From positions 7,239,941 through 7,303,940 of the forward strand of contig OY754339.1 of NCBI GenBank assembly GCA_963573305.1: a stretch of DNA of 64,000 nucleotides, given 5' to 3'. The position numbers and the translations under genes were made by a program. This document shows positions 1 to 11,254 of the stretch, one piece after another. The DNA comes from Pyrrhosoma nymphula (Eukaryota; Arthropoda; Insecta; Odonata; Coenagrionidae). Under the pieces are notes generated by a model. That model was not told where the DNA came from, ran no database searches, and saw only the letters and a list, made by a program, of their open reading frames with translations. The first letter of the stretch is position 1; each line of letters starts with the position of its first letter.

Positions 1-2326
1 ATAAATCTAAATTATAGCCACGCGAACCCGAATGTAAATTTGAGTTCCCAGTTAATCGAAGGACGGGGTTGCCTATCGATTTCTAAGAAGCTGCTTCCTT
101 TTAGTCTGTTGCTTTACCGCTAGATGGTGGCGGTGCTCTGTGAGATGAACGTCCTCGACGCCCAGATGCTACGAGTAACCTGAATTTCAAAACTGAAGCG
201 GGTATGGCCTCTTGCTAAAAATGATTGTATTTGCATATAACGTGTGCGTGAGATGTCTCGTTTGATTTCAGAAGAATTTTGTGGAATTGTATTTTCATTC
301 CTGAAAAACATTGGAAAATAGGCATTGTTTTTTTCATTGTGGCTTACATATCGGGGCGTTATCATTTTATGTTGTTGGCAATGAAGCAATCGTATGTTTA
401 CTGACAATTTGAAGATAAATTATTCCATGTCTTTCATTATTACTCGAAGTGGACGTAATGGTCACCATTTCCATTTGTGGATTACAATAATCGTGTAGAG
501 CAGTCAGAGTCGTCCGCAGAGTGCGCGACAAAAGTTACAGATATCCCTTTGTAAAATTTACTCCGTGCTGTGCCTGACAATGATAATTTTAATTATTTGA
601 AAAAGTATGATGGCCTTCGCATTTCAATATTTTCTTCAACTTTCAGTAATTATTTTTTGTCTCAGCGACGTTCACATTAGAGAAAATGTTTGCCCCTACA
701 CATTTCAAATTTATTTCTACGAAATTTAACTGCCTTTAACTTTGATCTAATCTCTATGAAGTCAGTGTCCCGATGCTCTGCTCAGTTTTCAATGTTGTAA
801 TCGCGTTGCTGGCGTGGAAATATTTCAGTGCAAGGAAACATTTTGAATAGAAAATAATTGCAATGTGCTCCCACTGCAGGTTAACTGTCGCTTCCCTAGA
901 AGTCTCAATCTTTCCGAATAAATTGCGCGCCTCACGTCTGGTATTTTTTAAGTATCTAGACTTTTCCTACGACGATTTTTTTCATTAATGATTCTGCCTT
1001 TAAACTTTTTAGTCTTAGTGATAATCATTATTGGAAGAGCTTCTTTAAGTTACCGGTTGGATTAATAATGAAATATCTAGTTAATAAAATTCTTGAAGAA
1101 AATCATTAATTCCTTTAATCTGTAAATGTAGTTAGTTTTTTTATCCGCGCATAAGATACTGAATGTTACATTAGTCGTATTACCTTACAGTGCCTGTTGT
1201 CATGCAGTGTTCTATCAATAGGCTCTCGAACCTTTCCCTGATCTATGCGCTCGTCGTTAAATTACATGTAACGTATTTCCATGTAAAACCTTACTGGATT
1301 CTATCTCAGTAGTGACTCTGGACACAGTGGGGGAATGAAGAGTCACAGTATTGTAAAAGAGTTCGTAAAAGGAATAGCATATGAAACAGGTTCTACCTTC
1401 TCCTTAGGCTAATGATAAATGGTATTAAATGCGTTTGCTGTTATATTCAGCGGAATTAGATGTACGTCTGTAAAATGTCTAATTATTCATCCGGTTCAAT
1501 ATCATGTCATTGATCCCCTATATGCTTCTGCTTAGTCTTTGCTGAAAAAGGGCGACCTGGAACATCATCTTGTCCGTTTTGTGCCACGGGCTACGGGAAT
1601 TCACGAAGCACCCAAGAATGTTTTTGTATGTGGAATATCTTTCGGTATTTGAGAATCTGGTGTACAGTTTCACTGCACCTTAAAATCCTGTTTCCTGAAA
1701 AAGAAATGATTTATTTGCCCCGATATCCAGGAGACCAGTATTAGTGACGACTTTAATGAGATGAACTCGTATGATTAATACTTTTAATATTTTTTAGGTC
1801 TGAAATTTCTCTAAAATTTTAAGAATTATTCTTGGTAAAATATTCGTGTTTTAAACGAATTGGAGTAGGTTTTTCTGGTGCTGGAGTAATGGGCCTTCAT
1901 TTTCTGCTTGCCATTGTTTCTTCTATATATTTAATGGATACTTTCTTAAATATCTGTTAGCATGAGCCCGTGCGTTTATCCACATTTGGAAACAACGCTG
2001 TAATAGTGGAATAACTTCATTACCATTGCTGTGGATCGGTCGATTGGAGTAAATATTTATGGTCAAGTCGTGTATTCGATAAACTGAATCAGGTACATAT
2101 TTGGACCCTTCAAAGACCAGTTAGCAATTTTTGTTTGATGTTAATAATAATTTTAAAAGGATGTTTTTGTTGAGTTGGTCATCAATAAATAGGTCACACG
2201 TGTACTTCTTGCCAAAGTTACGAAAATTATATTTTCACCTTGAGGGCTTCAATCAGTCAATACTACTACTTCGGGGACCTGTGTTTGTTTTGGCTAATCA
2301 TGCAAATTTTGCAAATAAACACAGTG
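1..2326. other. No recognisable feature
   Basis: AT-rich sequence read on both strands. I see no coding exon, RNA gene, terminal-inverted-repeat pair or tandem array that I can support. Short open frames here lack recognisable domains and splice context. Confidence 0.5.
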
Positions 2327-2681
2327 GTAAAGGTGATCTTTCGTCTCGCCAACAAAAACGCGATTTTCACTCACTTCCATTTGAGGTATCGCAACAAAAT
2401 TCACTTAATTTATCATGCACACCTTGCGCATTTATGCGATGGTTATAACAATACCACATTTATTCTAGGAATTGCTGAGTGTTAAACCTGAGAAGTGCGT
2501 TTTTTTCTCTCCACCACATATCTTTTATCTCAATTTCCTCAAAAACTTCTGTTCTCACGGGTATGCTTCTTACATTTTACAAATGCGCATTCTTGTCTCT
2601 ACCCCTTTGTATCATTGTCAATTTCGCCAAGAGGTTTTTTGCAAAAAGAAATTTATCTGGCGAGACGAAAGCTAACCTTTA
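2327..2681. mobile_element. MITE with about 22-base terminal inverted repeats
   Basis: The left end begins AAAGGTGATCTTTCGTCTCG and the right end, read on the opposite strand, begins AAAGGTTAGCTTTCGTCTCG. They match for about 22 bases with two or three differences. The roughly 355-base interior has no coding potential. Flanks are TA-rich, so a TA or TAA target duplication is possible but cannot be separated from the element ends. This structure defines a non-autonomous DNA transposon; I cannot assign the superfamily. Confidence 0.7.
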
Positions 2682-3005
2682 ATTAATATATATTAAATTA
2701 CAGTTAACACAACAAATGTCAATATCCATAGCAAATTTTTGCATGTTCTGATATTTCAATATAATTTTTCAACCTCAAGGTATGGTTATATAGTTTAAAA
2801 AATAATTTATGAGTAAAAACAATTGTTAATTAATTATTTTATGTTACTACTGTAGCCCTTAAGATGAAAATATTAATTTTCGAAACGTTGTTAAGAGGTA
2901 CGCATTTGATGTATTTGTTGATGACCAACTCTCCAAAAGCATACTGTTATAATTAAGTGGTCAATAACCAGCTGTCTTCAACTTAATAGTTTTAAGGCAT
3001 GGGAA

Positions 3006-3158
3006 TGCGTAGGCGAGTAACGATAGAGTATCGTAATATGTACAAGTAATGCGTATGATAGCATAGCGTAGGTGAGTAATGATAGTGGATAGTAATATAT
3101 ACTAGTAATGCGAATAATAGCGTATCGTAAGTATATACGAGTAGTGATAGCGTATCGT
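3006..3158. repeat. Degenerate tandem repeat, unit about 59 bases
   Basis: About 2.6 diverged units, each containing GAGTA(A/G)(C/T)GATAG, then TAGTAATAT or a variant, then AGTAATGCG. The open frame on the minus strand here is rich in Tyr and Ile because of the repeat and is not taken as a gene. Confidence 0.7.
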
Positions 3159-3248
3159 TTTAATTCCGGATTCTCGGCTGCATATTGAGCGAGGCCCTGT
3201 AATTTACTTCTTGGGTTTGACTGCGTAGCCAAACCATCTTACAGTTAG

Positions 3249-3545
3249 CCTTGGTAAACTATCATTGCGATGGCCATTGGGCTTAAGAGGTCTTGGGTGA
3301 TTCCGGAAACACGGTTCTGCTACATTATTCCTAAATGGCTGCACCATTTGGCTGTGCAGTCTGTTATTTTATCTTCTAAATTTAACATGTTAAAATTTAT
3401 TCTGATGATTTCATTCACTATCCCGTCTTGTCAATGGCACCTTTATACTGTTCTTAGGGATATCATGTCGGCCGATGTGATTTCCTTTCTGTCTATCTTC
3501 GTGAGAACCCATGTCTCGCCCATACGGTACTCCGGCAACCATCAT
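3249..3545 (-). pseudogene. LINE (non-LTR) ORF2 C-terminal remnant
   Basis: Conceptual minus-strand translation across frameshifts gives a degraded tail of a non-LTR reverse transcriptase. A TWVLTKIDRKE-like stretch corresponds to the post-RT 'YGSETWxLTK' block. It is followed by LNLEDKITDCTAKWCSHL, which corresponds to the 'L-N-L-x-x-K-I-x-x-x-R-x-K-W-x-x-H-L/V' block of the same families. Frames are interrupted by stops and shifts. There is no 5' part, as expected for a 5'-truncated copy. Clade is not determined. Confidence 0.6.
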
Positions 3546-3559
3546 CTTTTTTATTTAAA

Positions 3560-4357
3560 CTTCCATTAAATTTTTTCCCTTGTTTCATTTTTTAGGGTTC
3601 TGAAGTTCCATTGATTTGTTTGAATTTGTTAAGTTTATTTTCGACATCCTGGTCTGTTATAAGGGATGTTTAACAGGATAGTTAAAATGGACTTTTGGTC
3701 TAGGATTTTGTCATTTACGACCTTTTTATATATATATTTTTTACTAGATCCTTTAATTGCAAGTGCCGAATTCGATGTTGCATTTTGCGCACAGTCGTCG
3801 TCAGTCTTTCGATATTTGAATTAGCCTTTTCGAAACAATGACACGGTGTAGGGCGCCTGCTTCGCCTGTGGTTCGTTGGTACTCAATGTGGAGTTTAGTG
3901 ATCGACATTGTTTGTTTTGCACTGCGCTGCTGATAAGTGAAGTCTGTATGATAAAATCAAAATATTAAGATGGGAAGGGTTTCGTTTAGGAGACTCGTTT
4001 CGGAGTGGCTCGAGGGATCGACCCTGTCTCGTCAGCTCACCTATAAAATAATGCCTCTTTATCAGTAGGGCGCTTATCTAGTCTTCGTTTGAGAATGGGA
4101 TGGGAGTGTTCCGCCCGGTGTTCCCTCCACACCATTCCCGCGTGGCCTTCGGTGACGAGATAGGCTTGCCACTTTAACACGTGGTGATGCCATCCATTTC
4201 AAGTCTTTTAGAGGAACTAAAAATATCGCCGGTGCAGCGCGCGCGCGCCGCTCTGCCACTGTCTTTCATCAAGCGGTCACGTCTCCACGCCAATCCACTT
4301 TCCTCCCGGATGGACGAATGTGTTTTATGTTTTAAGGGAAGCGATTTTTGTTTAAGT
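3560..4357. other. No recognised gene; GC-richer toward the right
   Basis: Contains a short TA run near 3727 and a GC-richer stretch at about 4080-4330. The overlapping open frames in the GC-richer part show no domain. Nothing else identified. Confidence 0.4.
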
Positions 4358-4774
4358 CAGGGGCGGCTCCAGACCAGAGGTTCGGTTCGGGCACCAGCGG
4401 CTTTTGGGGTTGGAATACCCCCCCAGGAAATGCATGGGTTCGTGGGTCTCGTCCCGGAAATTCATAACAAACTATTTGCTAAATGGCGCGTTACAAGTGG
4501 TTCGGGAGCAATTTTTTGCCATTTTAGAAGAGGAAGTTTTTACTAAATGCATATTTCCTTTTTAGATTACCATCAAGTTTCGGCTAATTCCAAAATTATT
4601 TTGATTTACATTCGCATTTAGCTTGTGGTTTTAAAAACCGTTTTAGTTATGTAAAATTGAACTGGATTTCAAAGTAAAATACTAAAACTTCAATAAAAAA
4701 GCAACAAAATAATTTAGGCTTTTAATTTAAGGTTTACGACAAAGAAATACGCCGGGGTTTTGAGGCAGCCAATT
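4358..4774 (+). mobile_element. hAT-type MITE, degenerate copy (same family as 58805-59273)
   Basis: It starts CAGGGGCGGCTCCAGACCAG and is similar along its whole length to the reverse complement of 58805-59273, including the shared blocks GGAAATGCATG, GTCTCGTCCCGGAAATTCAT and GCAACAAAATAATTTAGGC. The right end reads GAGGCAGCCAATTA, a diverged form of the other copy's GGGGCCGCCAATG. The G-run of the other copy is deleted here. No target duplication is recognisable. Confidence 0.7.
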
Positions 4775-4787
4775 ATAGATATAGGTA

Positions 4788-5155
4788 TTGCGTAATAATT
4801 TGAATACACGTGCGCAGATATTCTTCTAAACGCTAGACGATACCTACTTTTATTATTATTATTGTTGCTAGTATATATATATCAAGGTTTCATGCCGAGT
4901 CAAATATTCAGAAACAATATATTTCAATCAAATTTCGTCTCAATTTCGAATACCTCGCCGAAAACTCTAGTTGTAACATGCTCTAATTAAGGAAAATATA
5001 ATTCTTTCATCGTTTACATTGCTGCATGGATGGTGATTTCCACCGTATAAACTGACGCACTTCAATGAAATGTGGTCGTAGAAATTTTTTTTCCACTCAT
5101 TAAATATTTAACATATGCACTCCTGACCCCCTTCGATTACCCCTCCAGCCACCGT
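4788..5155 (+). mobile_element. Partial copy of MITE family B (TTAAGGTGG ends)
   Basis: This matches the right two thirds of copies at 6475, 25193 and 50522: CGTAATAATTTGA, TATCAAGGTTTCATGCCGAG, CGCCGAAAACTC, and a right end CCAGCCACCGTAAA. It lacks the left terminal third. No coding potential. Confidence 0.75.
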
Positions 5156-5167
5156 AAACTTTTGGTT

Positions 5168-5362
5168 TGGCCTTATCGTTACCTCATACACTTTGACGGC
5201 GTTGATATATGCCATTATGGCATGGAAAAGCATTTGATAACGTTAGCTTTCTTTGGATGGATTGAGAAGTTCGTTACCTCTTCTGGAAGTTGACTGTGAC
5301 AGTGAAAACAATTACTGAATTTCACCATGGCGTTTGTATCGTTGAAAGAATTCTGCTTTCGC
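5168..5362 (+). repeat. Interspersed repeat, second copy at 14577-14775
   Basis: Shares ACTTTGACGGCGTTG, TTTGGATGGATTGAGA, ACCTCTTC and GAAGTTGA in the same order with 14577-14775. The identity of the repeat is unknown. No terminal repeats were found around it, so it may be part of a larger diverged element. Confidence 0.6.
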
Positions 5363-5508
5363 TGATGACCATCCCTTAGCTGTAAGAAAAAAATTTAGTA
5401 AGAAAAGATGAATTATACTTTGATATAATTTTTGAAGAAAAACTCACATATTGTTGTTCCTACTGGGGTTTGTCTCCCGCTCATGTTTAGCTGCTCGGAA
5501 TTATAATC

Positions 5509-5736
5509 CTATGACTGAAGTTCTCCTTTTATGTTTTTAACTATCACTACAGTATTGGTTGCATTTATTCGCTCCATAGCTTTTGAAGCTGTAATGTGAA
5601 ACGGATTGGTAGTTATGGCTGGCCTTAGCATAGAGCCGAAGGCGGTAGCCATGACCTGGGCGAACGCTGTTGCATACGTAGTATCATCAAGCCACAAGTA
5701 TGTCTGGAGAGCCATAAGTTTGTCCGGAGGCGCCAT
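5509..5736 (-). CDS. Hypothetical short ORF, 75 codons, unrecognised
   Basis: Minus-strand open frame starting at an ATG, inside a locally GC-richer patch. A stop codon lies 14 codons upstream of the ATG. The predicted peptide has a balanced composition (MALQTYLWLDD near the start, a hydrophobic Ala/Thr/Phe-rich middle, and VVIVKNIKGELQS at the end) rather than the simple-repeat bias of most frames here. I recognise no domain. It could be a chance frame, a decayed transposon segment or an isolated exon. It is listed because it is the most protein-like unassigned frame in the left part of the window. Confidence 0.15.
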   Translation of the reverse strand: MAPPDKLMALQTYLWLDDTTYATAFAQVMATAFGSMLRPAITTNPFHITASKAMERINATNTVVIVKNIKGELQS

Positions 5737-5739
5737 GCC

Positions 5740-6474
5740 TCGGGCAGATTTGTACCTTCCACCCGTACGTTGGAGTTACACAATAAGCCTCCGTGAGAAG
5801 ACTAACGAAATTAACAGTGATGTTACCATTATGTATTTGCATGAATTAAAGGAGACAATACCATGTTCCTTGGGACTTGAGAGTGAAGGCTTTCGTTTTA
5901 GAATCTAACAAGGCTTTCGCCTAGCATTAGTCCAGTAAAAGTTTTATTAAATACTATAAAGCTTTAGAATTTATGTGGATTTACATGTACTTAGTTAAAT
6001 CATAACTGTATTGCGACAATTAGACGGCTCATAGATACCTCTTTTTTCGGCGAATGAACTCCGTTGGCGATCCACTCAACATGGCCATTATAACGGCTTA
6101 TAATATTTCGCTGTTCTATCGTACCTAATGCGTAATTCCCATCTTTAATATATTTTGATTTAATGATCTTTCCTTAGTATTCCCGGTTCATTAATACAGA
6201 ACGCAGCTTCCCCTGTGATATGATGTTTGCAGTTATGACTCTTTTCGCTCGCTGAAACTTGAGATCAGAAATATTAATATTATTGACAAAGTTTGATGAG
6301 CAGTGATCGCGTTTGTGTTTCGCCTTTAGTGCTGGGTCTTGTAGGTATCTTGCTTCTTCATACGATGGTGTATCTTCAGCATGAAATATTGTGACCCTGG
6401 TCCGGGTCTGGTGGTAATTATAACAGTAACAATATTGAAAGAATAGATTGGACCATATGGCTTGATGGCCTTGA
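5740..6474. other. No recognisable feature
   Basis: Ordinary AT-rich sequence with no supported gene, repeat pair or RNA. Confidence 0.4.
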
Positions 6475-7020
6475 GACATATTGAAGTCATTAAAATATCA
6501 TGTTCAGATTTGTGTGAAACTATGCATGCGTGTTCTCATCTATCGATAAAAAAGGAAAAAATGCATCATATCAATTTGGTTTTTTGGCAATTCAATGGTA
6601 TTTCAACACGTAGCCTTATGGCTCATGACATATATTTCGTAATAATTCGATTGCATTTGTACAAATTTTCCTCTAAACGCGAAAGAATATATTTCATATC
6701 ACTATAATTTTTGCTAACAAATATCAAGGTGTCACGCCGAGTCCATTATTCGAAAACAACATATTTAAATATAATACCTATCGTCTAAATTTCGGATACC
6801 GCGCCGAAAACTCCCTTCATATCTCGCTTTAACTAAAGAAACAAATAAAATAAAATTCTTGTATAATTTCCAATACTGCCTGTATGGAACGCAATGCTGC
6901 CTGTTCAAACGCATAAGCAGGTGCACTTAAATAAAATGTGGCCCAATAATTTGTTTAGACTTACTTAAAAAATTACTAAAATTTGCACTCAATGACCCAC
7001 AATTACCGTTCCAACCACCG
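6475..7020 (+). mobile_element. MITE family B copy (TTAAGGTGG ends)
   Basis: Nearly full-length copy aligned by eye to 25193-25746 and 50522-51072. Shared blocks include GGCAATTCAATGGTATTT, CGTAATAATTCGATT, AAATATCAAGGTGTCACG, ACCGCGCCGAAAACTC and a right end CGTTCCAACCACCGG. The left end is degenerate. No open frame is conserved between copies, so it is non-autonomous. Confidence 0.8.
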
Positions 7021-7449
7021 GAAAACATTGGTATTAGTGGTGGAATTGTGGCGGTACCGAAGTGATTTATCTATAAAAATTCAAAAATGCAAATGATTTT
7101 CAAAGAAACTCTGCATTACTCAGAAAATGTATGGAGGTACAGTGGGCGATAATCATTATAAATGGACCATTTATCGCAAAAATAACAAGCTTCACTTCCG
7201 TGTGTCAATACGCAATCTACGCTGTCTTTGCTTCATCCAGTTAAAAAAAACACATAATTTAGGTATTAAATATCAGAGCTCAATATTACAATTTAGTGAA
7301 AAATAGAGAATGAGTAAAATAAGGCGTGAGTCAGAAAGTAGTTTCACGAATTTGGATGCAATTGTAAACGTTCATGAAAAATTACTTTCTGATACATTTC
7401 ATATTTTATGCTTGTCAAGAGCAAGGTAAGAATAAACACACAGCCACAG

Positions 7450-7739
7450 CAGTGACGTACGCAGGATTGACTTCTGAGGGGAGGTTTTGGCTTCTATGGG
7501 GAGGGAGGGTTTCATTAATATTTATGTGCATTGTCATAAAATGATATTTAGATTATTATTCACTAAAACAATAATAAATTAACATTCTCTTTTCGTGAAG
7601 ACAATTCAACTATATTTTTCAGCCCAATAAGCAAAATTCTAAACGCTAGTTCAGGTACACGAACGAAAAAGAATTCAGGTAAACATGTTTTTGGGGGGGG
7701 TTTAAACCCTAAAACCCTCCCACTATCCGTACGCCACTG
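7450..7739. mobile_element. hAT MITE, 290 bases, with 8-base target duplication
   Basis: The left end is CAGTGACGTACGCAGG and the right end is CCGTACGCCACTG, giving a 12-base terminal inverted repeat of type CAGTGRCGTACG. It is flanked by AGCCACAG on the left and AACCACAG on the right, a 7/8 match and the 8-base duplication expected for hAT. No coding potential. It is one of the clearest MITEs in the window. Confidence 0.88.
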
Positions 7740-7865
7740 AACCACAGAGTAGTATCTATATTTACCTTTCCTTCTAACTATACTCGAGAATGAAGAGTCT
7801 TATAGCTTCTACTTGATAAGCGATTCCAAGTATAGGATGCCGCAACTGTTAACGGCTTGTGAAAA

Positions 7866-8540
7866 CTAGAGGTTCGAAATTGAGGAACAGAAAGATAACC
7901 CGGATCTATTCTGATGACGGTATTTAATGATTTTTATCCCTGTGGGAAGCCTTGACTTTACCAAGGGCAGGCCATGTTGCTGCGGTTGACATTCCCAGTA
8001 AGTGGTCAAAAGAAAAGTGGCTGGAATAGTCGCACTGGAGTGATAAGCTCGTTTCAATTTCACTTTTAAAGTTGCGAGTGACGAAAGTCCCGCAGCAGCG
8101 GAAGAAGAACACGTTTGTAGAATACTGACCGCGAGAGCATCGGAATTTGAAACGCTGCCCTCCTTCCCTTGCCTCTGCCATCCCATGAGCCACTTCGCTT
8201 TTATACATGTAGTAGGTATCGTATTGAGGCGTTGATACCGGCCGGCTAGTTGGAATTGTTTGCTCGACGCGTTGCTATCCCCGCTTTCGCTCATCTCCCT
8301 CCCCACCCTCCCCCACCACACTCCCCTCCCCCCCTCCTCTTCTCCCCATATGCTACATTGCTACGAGGGCATTCCAAGGCGGGGAGCAACGCACTGCGGA
8401 CGAGAGAATCCGTTAATGCCGCGGTCAGATGTCAACACAATCAGCGCGGTTACGTCGCCCGGCAACCCTGGAGAGGTGCTCCTTTTATTTATTTACCAGA
8501 AGATGGCACCCGTGGAATTTCAACGAACAAAATAACGTTC
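7866..8540. other. GC-rich, CpG-containing stretch, unassigned
   Basis: From about 8090 to 8530 the base composition rises clearly above the surroundings, with CG dinucleotides and a C-rich pyrimidine tract at about 8296-8345. Two long overlapping frames (7866-8321 minus, 8250-8588 plus) exist but carry no motif I recognise. It may be a first exon or promoter CpG patch, or a transposon part. No evidence separates these. Confidence 0.3.
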
Positions 8541-8599
8541 CAGGAAGCAGAATCACCATCGGTGGAAGGAGAAGCAATGAATACATAGTGAGCAGAATA

Positions 8600-9115
8600 G
8601 TCCAAGCGGAGAAGGTACTCTAGCAGAAGGGGAGTCTGCTGACAGATGGTAACACGAGCCTGGAAGTAAGGAAGCACTTCATTAAAACATATATATTTGA
8701 AGCATGCTCTTGAATGGCAGTGGAGAATGGACAGTAACAGCAGCAGAGCAAAGGAGATTGGAAGTTAATAATATGTGGTGTCACCGAATAATGATGAAGA
8801 TTAGATGGGCGGAGAGAAATCACTAAGTAACGAAGAAGTTCTACGAAGAACTGGAGAGAAAAGAAGTGCAATGTAGTAGGAGAGACAAACTTATTGAACA
8901 CATATTGCGACACAACAGTCTAATGAAAACAATATTGGAAGGAGAAATAAATGGGAAGAATGACAGAGGAAGACCAAGAATGGAATACACCATGCAAATC
9001 ATGAAGGACGCCAAAATAAATAAACATGTTGGAATGAAGCGGTTGGCAGAGAGGAGAGTGTAATGTAGAGCTGCTGCAAACCAATCTTCGGATTGATGAT
9101 AGCTCATGATGATAA
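8600..9115 (+). pseudogene. LINE ORF2 C-terminal remnant (family A)
   Basis: Decayed tail of a non-LTR retrotransposon. Around 8680-8745 a frameshifted stretch corresponds to the 'K-T-Y-I-W-S-x-x-L-Y-G-S-E-T-W' block. At 8866-9063 the frame reads RRDKLIEHILRHNSL, GRPRMEYTMQIMKD and MKRLAERRV, matching the 'L-x-x-H-I-L-R' and 'R-G-R-P-R' blocks typical of these tails. The 3' end has a characteristic trailer with CTGCTGCAAACCAATCTTCG and GATGATAG, seen again (inverted) at 15060, 16172 and 61267. 5'-truncated, frameshifted, non-functional. Confidence 0.75.
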
Positions 9116-9873
9116 TTAGCTTAAGATTAAATGAATCCTCCCAAAATGACGTGCAAAATTCATATGTTATGTGGGAGTTATTACCCACAAATGGAAAGGT
9201 TGGGGTGAAAAATATTCCGATAAAATCTTAATGTAATTCTGTTTATACCGATCATTCAACGTTAGGTGCAATTTCCTCGTGCTTAAGTTCCCATTCCAAG
9301 CCAATGCTGTGGTTTCCAAGTATATATAAAGAATCTATTGTTGACGTATTGCAAATATTTAAGATTTTGGTGCAAAAAACTCAAATTTGAGGTCAAAAGG
9401 AAGCGGATTAGAAAAAAAATCGAATTCAATAATTGTAAACTTAATTCTTTCCGATACTTCCGATAACTTCCAAGCCTGTAGCATGGCTGCAAGTAATATA
9501 AACAAGCACACAATGAAACCTCTGCACTGGTTCCAATGCTTTTCATATAGAAGTTAATGTTGGTTGTTAAAGGGCCCACATTGGCCTTTCTAATGTAATC
9601 TAAAGCCTAAAATTCTTCAATTCCACCTAGAATATTCGAAATGGCAATACATAATGATTCGGACATTTCCATAACGGTGGGATCGGCTGATGTCATGCTT
9701 TATCTGCAGTATCGGCATTTGTCGATTAGTATATGAGGAGCCTTAGTAGCTTTTAATGTTGTACTAATTTTTTCAAATGTTAGCGTTAGTTAACTCTTAG
9801 CAATTGTTCCTCGTGGTGTGTGAGTATATTCCGCTAAGTAGGAAGATGGGCAGAAGCGGTATTGCACTACATG

Positions 9874-9916
9874 TACAGAATACCCTGCAAGCCACCTCAA
9901 GTGTGTGTGGCAGGGG
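9874..9916 (+). repeat. GCCACCTCAAG hairpin repeat, copy 1
   Basis: CCCTGCAAGCCACCTCAAG followed by GTGTGTGGCAGGGGGTGA; the parts can pair as a short hairpin. Inverted copies lie at 10340-10378 and 13436-13473. The repeat appears to be the end of an element I cannot name. The LINE fragment 9985-10310 lies between copies 1 and 2. Confidence 0.6.
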
Positions 9917-9984
9917 GTGAGTAGTCACCAACATGTATTACACTATACCCTAAAGTTAGTGTATCTATGACTAATGATGCATTA

Positions 9985-10310
9985 GCATAAATCGCTGATG
10001 CCTATCTCCTATCAGCCAAAAGCTTCATTCCTGATTAATTTTTCACTTTGTCATCCTTCATAATTTGCCTTATTAGTTTCTTTCCATTATTTTTATTCCA
10101 TTCGTGGTAATTCTTCCCCTGTAATTCTTTCCATTCATTTCTCCTTTCGTTCTTGTTTTCAATAGGCTATTGTGTCGCAAAAATTATTCCAATAAGTTTG
10201 TCTCTTCTTCCTCTCATAGTTTTCGTAATATTTCTTTCCTCTCCAACTGTTCGCAGAACTTCTTCGCTTTGGTAAAACAGCTAATGTTAGTATTACATAG
10301 AGTTTTACGT
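9985..10310 (-). pseudogene. LINE family A tail, minus strand
   Basis: The reverse complement matches 8830-9060: blocks AGAAGTTCT, GGAGAGAAAAG or near variants, AGAGACAAACTTATTG, GCGACACAA and GAAGGA. All frames are broken. 5'-truncated copy in opposite orientation to the 8600-9115 copy. Confidence 0.7.
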
Positions 10311-10339
10311 TTAGTGTATACCTTGTGTGGAATCACCCT

Positions 10340-10378
10340 CTGCCCCACACCCTTGAGGTGGCTTGTAGGGTACCGCGC
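10340..10378 (-). repeat. GCCACCTCAAG hairpin repeat, copy 2
   Basis: Inverted relative to 9874-9916: CACACCCTTGAGGTGGCTTG, then TAGGGTACC. Confidence 0.6.
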
Positions 10379-10405
10379 TGGCGTAGACGAGTGATAAGGT
10401 TACAG

Positions 10406-10706
10406 GAGTATTTAAATTTAAAGATTAATCCAAATTGCCAATAAAAGCAAAGGAATTTTGACTCCTGTGCATGCATTTCGGTCATACAGGTGAACATCGA
10501 CGGGGATAGATCGAATATCGACAGGGATCGATCGAATATCGATTGGGATAGATCAAATATCGTAATTTCAACACATCGTATCGTGAACTTGCGTGTTTTT
10601 CTGCTCCCTGTCGATGTTCTCGTGGATGACCGAAATGCATGCATAGGAGTCAACATTCCTTTGATTTTACTTGATAATTTTGTTTAATATTTAACTTAAA
10701 TTTAAG
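10406..10706. mobile_element. Foldback (palindromic) MITE with internal 21-base tandem repeats
   Basis: The two halves are imperfect inverted copies for about 95 bases each: left TAAATTTAAAG, GCAAAGGAATTTTGACTCCT, GCATGCATTTCGGTCAT and GAACATCGAC; right the same blocks inverted. The loop holds the 21-base repeat described at 10499-10561. No TIR-based superfamily or target duplication could be fixed. Confidence 0.75.
10499..10561. repeat. Three 21-base tandem repeats in the foldback loop
   Basis: Three consecutive units each ending ATATCG and containing GGGATAGATCRAATATCG with small variations (TCGATCGAATATCG in the middle unit). Confidence 0.85.
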
Positions 10707-11034
10707 AGTGCCACTTTCTCTCTTCTTGAAATGTTGGGGAGAGTGGTTGGCTGCGAATGTATGATATGTGTTGAGGGAGATGGCATGAGTTTGCACCGAT
10801 GCCTGCTATTCACCCACTTCCGTTTGACCGTGCATTTTTATCGTGTCACGCAATCTGTCACGTCCACGGGTTAGCTCTCTCTCATGTGAGTCTATTTACA
10901 GCGCACGATTCACGTGCACTGCACTTGCAATTAGGACTGCCAATGCTAAAAAAAAAAAAAGAAATAGGTGCTCGATTTAAAAGTGAATCTCATGACACAT
11001 TTAGCCTGGTCTGTGATACGTCTCTCCGACCGCG

Positions 11035-11215
11035 TTTGCTTGGCTAACTATCGTGCTCGCGTTTCTATGCCAGTGGTCGCGGGTTCGAGTCCCGCCTTGT
11101 ACTAGTCGTGGTGAATGCATCAATTCATAGAGGAAGGATCCACTGCTCCTCAACTCTCATGTAAATTAAGGGTGTCAACATTTCGTCACCCTTGTAGTTG
11201 GAGAGATGAATAGTA
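11035..11215 (+). mobile_element. tRNA-derived SINE fragment
   Basis: GGTCGCGGGTTCGAGTCCCG at 11079-11098 is an excellent pol III B box in T-arm context. An A-box-like stretch lies about 40 bases upstream. The downstream body has no coding potential. The same head type occurs at 54174-54244. Confidence 0.6.
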
Positions 11216-11254
11216 TTACTATTTCATTGTACTAGAACGATTACTTTGTTTATT

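Noticed and set aside
7866..8321. Minus-strand frame of 151 codons
   Set aside because: No recognised domain, overlaps a plus-strand frame of similar length in a GC-rich patch, and no splice or start context supports it.
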